Positions 32,237 to 32,713 of a DNA stretch of 32,713 bases are shown here, in pieces. A program made the translations under genes and the position numbers. Below the pieces are notes generated by a model, which worked only from the letters and a program-made list of their open reading frames with translations, did no database searches and was not told the DNA's origin. Numbering within the stretch: position 1 is the stretch's first letter; each line of letters opens with the position of its first letter. The stretch is from Candidatus Gastranaerophilales bacterium (GTDB lineage Bacteria > Cyanobacteriota > Vampirovibrionia > Gastranaerophilales > Gastranaerophilaceae): NCBI GenBank assembly GCA_944325835.1, contig CALVBO010000016.1:1-32713 (forward strand), written 5' to 3'.

Positions 32237-32467
32237 TTATTCCTTTTCTTCGACATATTTGATGATATGGTCTGAATCGTACATATAAATATTTTTTTCT
32301 TTGTTAACCAGAAACGGAACCTGTGGCTTGCCGCCCAGTTTTATTAATTCCATGGCGTTTTCCGGATCATTTACATCGTGTTCAATATATTGAATATTGT
32401 GCGCCTTAAAATAATCTTTGACTTTGCGGCAGTAAGGGCAGCTGTCCATTGAATAAAGTTCTAGCAT
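32237..32467 (-). CDS. glutaredoxin
   Basis: A 76-residue thioredoxin-fold protein. MLELYSMDSCPYCRKVKDYF carries the CPYC dithiol active site (residues 10-13), then GGKPQVPFLV with the cis-proline, and ends with KYVEEKE. Glutaredoxins reduce disulfides or glutathionylated proteins; in anaerobes lacking glutathione the reductant may differ. The ATG at 32467 has AGGAGGTCACT upstream. It lies close to the Hcp-like gene on the same strand, possibly as a redox pair. Confidence 0.93.
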   Translation of the reverse strand: MLELYSMDSCPYCRKVKDYFKAHNIQYIEHDVNDPENAMELIKLGGKPQVPFLVNKEKNIYMYDSDHIIKYVEEKE

Positions 32468-32521
32468 AGTGACCTCCTGATATATGTTTTTCCCGTGAAC
32501 AAAATTTTTAAATTGCCCGGC

Positions 32522-32550
32522 TTGACTAAATGTAAAACATGTTACATAAT
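32522..32550 (+). promoter_or_regulatory. prepilin promoter, repeat family copy 4
   Basis: TTGACT (32522-32527), 17-base spacer, CATAAT (32545-32550), very like 11540-11568. TGCCGC-AGA-GCGGCA (32558-32572) and GCGGCATCCATAAT follow in the transcript leader. Confidence 0.7.
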
Positions 32551-32615
32551 AAAAGAGTGCCGCAGAGCGGCATCCATAATTAAACAATGGCAAAACGCTA
32601 AGAAAGGATGGAAAA

Positions 32616-32690
32616 ATGAAAAAACGAAGTAATGTAAGTATTCTGACGGGGGGGGGGGGGAGGGGACTTAATCGTCAAATTAGGTTTTGA
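32616..32690 (+). CDS. second prepilin leader ORF with a 13-G tract, window-edge partial
   Basis: ATG 32616, with AGAAAGGAT upstream, reads MKKRSNVSILTGGGG and stops at TGA 32688-32690. It matches the leader at 11678 in promoter, leader RNA, ribosome site, peptide and tract length. With one G fewer the frame stays open to the end of the window (DLIVKLGFEARLAQSG). The rest of the gene lies beyond the window, so the prepilin nature is inferred from the 11678 locus. Confidence 0.5.
   Translation: MKKRSNVSILTGGGGRGLNRQIRF
32648..32660 (+). repeat. 13-G homopolymer tract, second copy
   Basis: Thirteen G, the same length as at 11708-11720 and in the same place relative to the start codon (codons 11-15). 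Confidence 0.9.
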
Positions 32691-32713
32691 AGCGCGCTTG
32701 GCGCAATCAGGAG

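Noticed and set aside
1..32713. CRISPR array
   Set aside because: No regularly spaced direct repeats of 24-40 bases with unique spacers were seen.

Overview
The window looks like chromosome from an AT-rich, diderm gut bacterium. My best guess is the non-photosynthetic cyanobacterial sister group (Vampirovibrionia / Melainabacteria, order Gastranaerophilales). The reasons are moderate AT richness, LptA/LptC-type outer-membrane genes, a prepilin of the style common in that group, anaerobe-type flavoprotein and hybrid-cluster-like genes, and many structured intergenic repeats. This assignment is inference; no database was consulted.

Layout. 1-290: repeat-rich intergenic DNA with a promoter, a possible 27-codon ORF and a terminator. 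290-4805: typA/bipA (-), tRNA-Leu(GAG) (+) with a duplicated 5' end, a GNAT acetyltransferase (-), an iron-sulfur flavoprotein (-) and, divergently, a membrane acyltransferase (+). 4826-11468: a tight minus-strand operon lptC-lptA-TPR-dprA-topA-aroE with overlapping or nearly abutting genes. 11487-13064: a prepilin locus with a strong promoter, a canonical start and a 13-G tract in the leader, then a mosaic of repeat elements, then the prepilin with a lectin-like C-terminal domain. 13073-16695: dnaE. 16697-27111: a compact plus-strand phage module holding a LuxR-type HTH, an amidase, a tail-hub-like protein, major capsid, a small holin-like protein, a scaffold-like protein, a head-tail adaptor, small terminase, an unknown gene, GNAT, portal, large terminase and a small membrane protein. 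It has no integrase, repressor, replication gene or tail fibre. 27094-30173: a minus-strand operon mgtC-miaB-TerC/DUF475. 30287-32467 (all minus): a ribbon-helix-helix regulator, a hybrid-cluster-protein homologue that has lost nearly all metal ligands, and a glutaredoxin. 32522-32713: a second promoter, leader and 13-G prepilin start, homologous to the first and cut by the window edge.

The most interesting points are: (1) two prepilin-type genes whose leaders each carry exactly 13 G, where removing one G opens the reading frame in both, suggesting phase variation of surface pilins (or a shared homopolymer error); (2) in the first of these, repeat elements that read through as about 110 extra leader codons; (3) an integrase-less packaging and capsid module with an unusual gene order, possibly a domesticated phage, a gene-transfer-agent-like particle or a capsid-forming satellite; (4) a full-length hybrid cluster protein homologue in which the hybrid-cluster ligands are replaced; (5) a promoter-like element repeated four times on the plus strand with a conserved spacer; and (6) several starts placed where transcription should begin (dnaE, lptC, GNAT), suggesting leaderless mRNAs.
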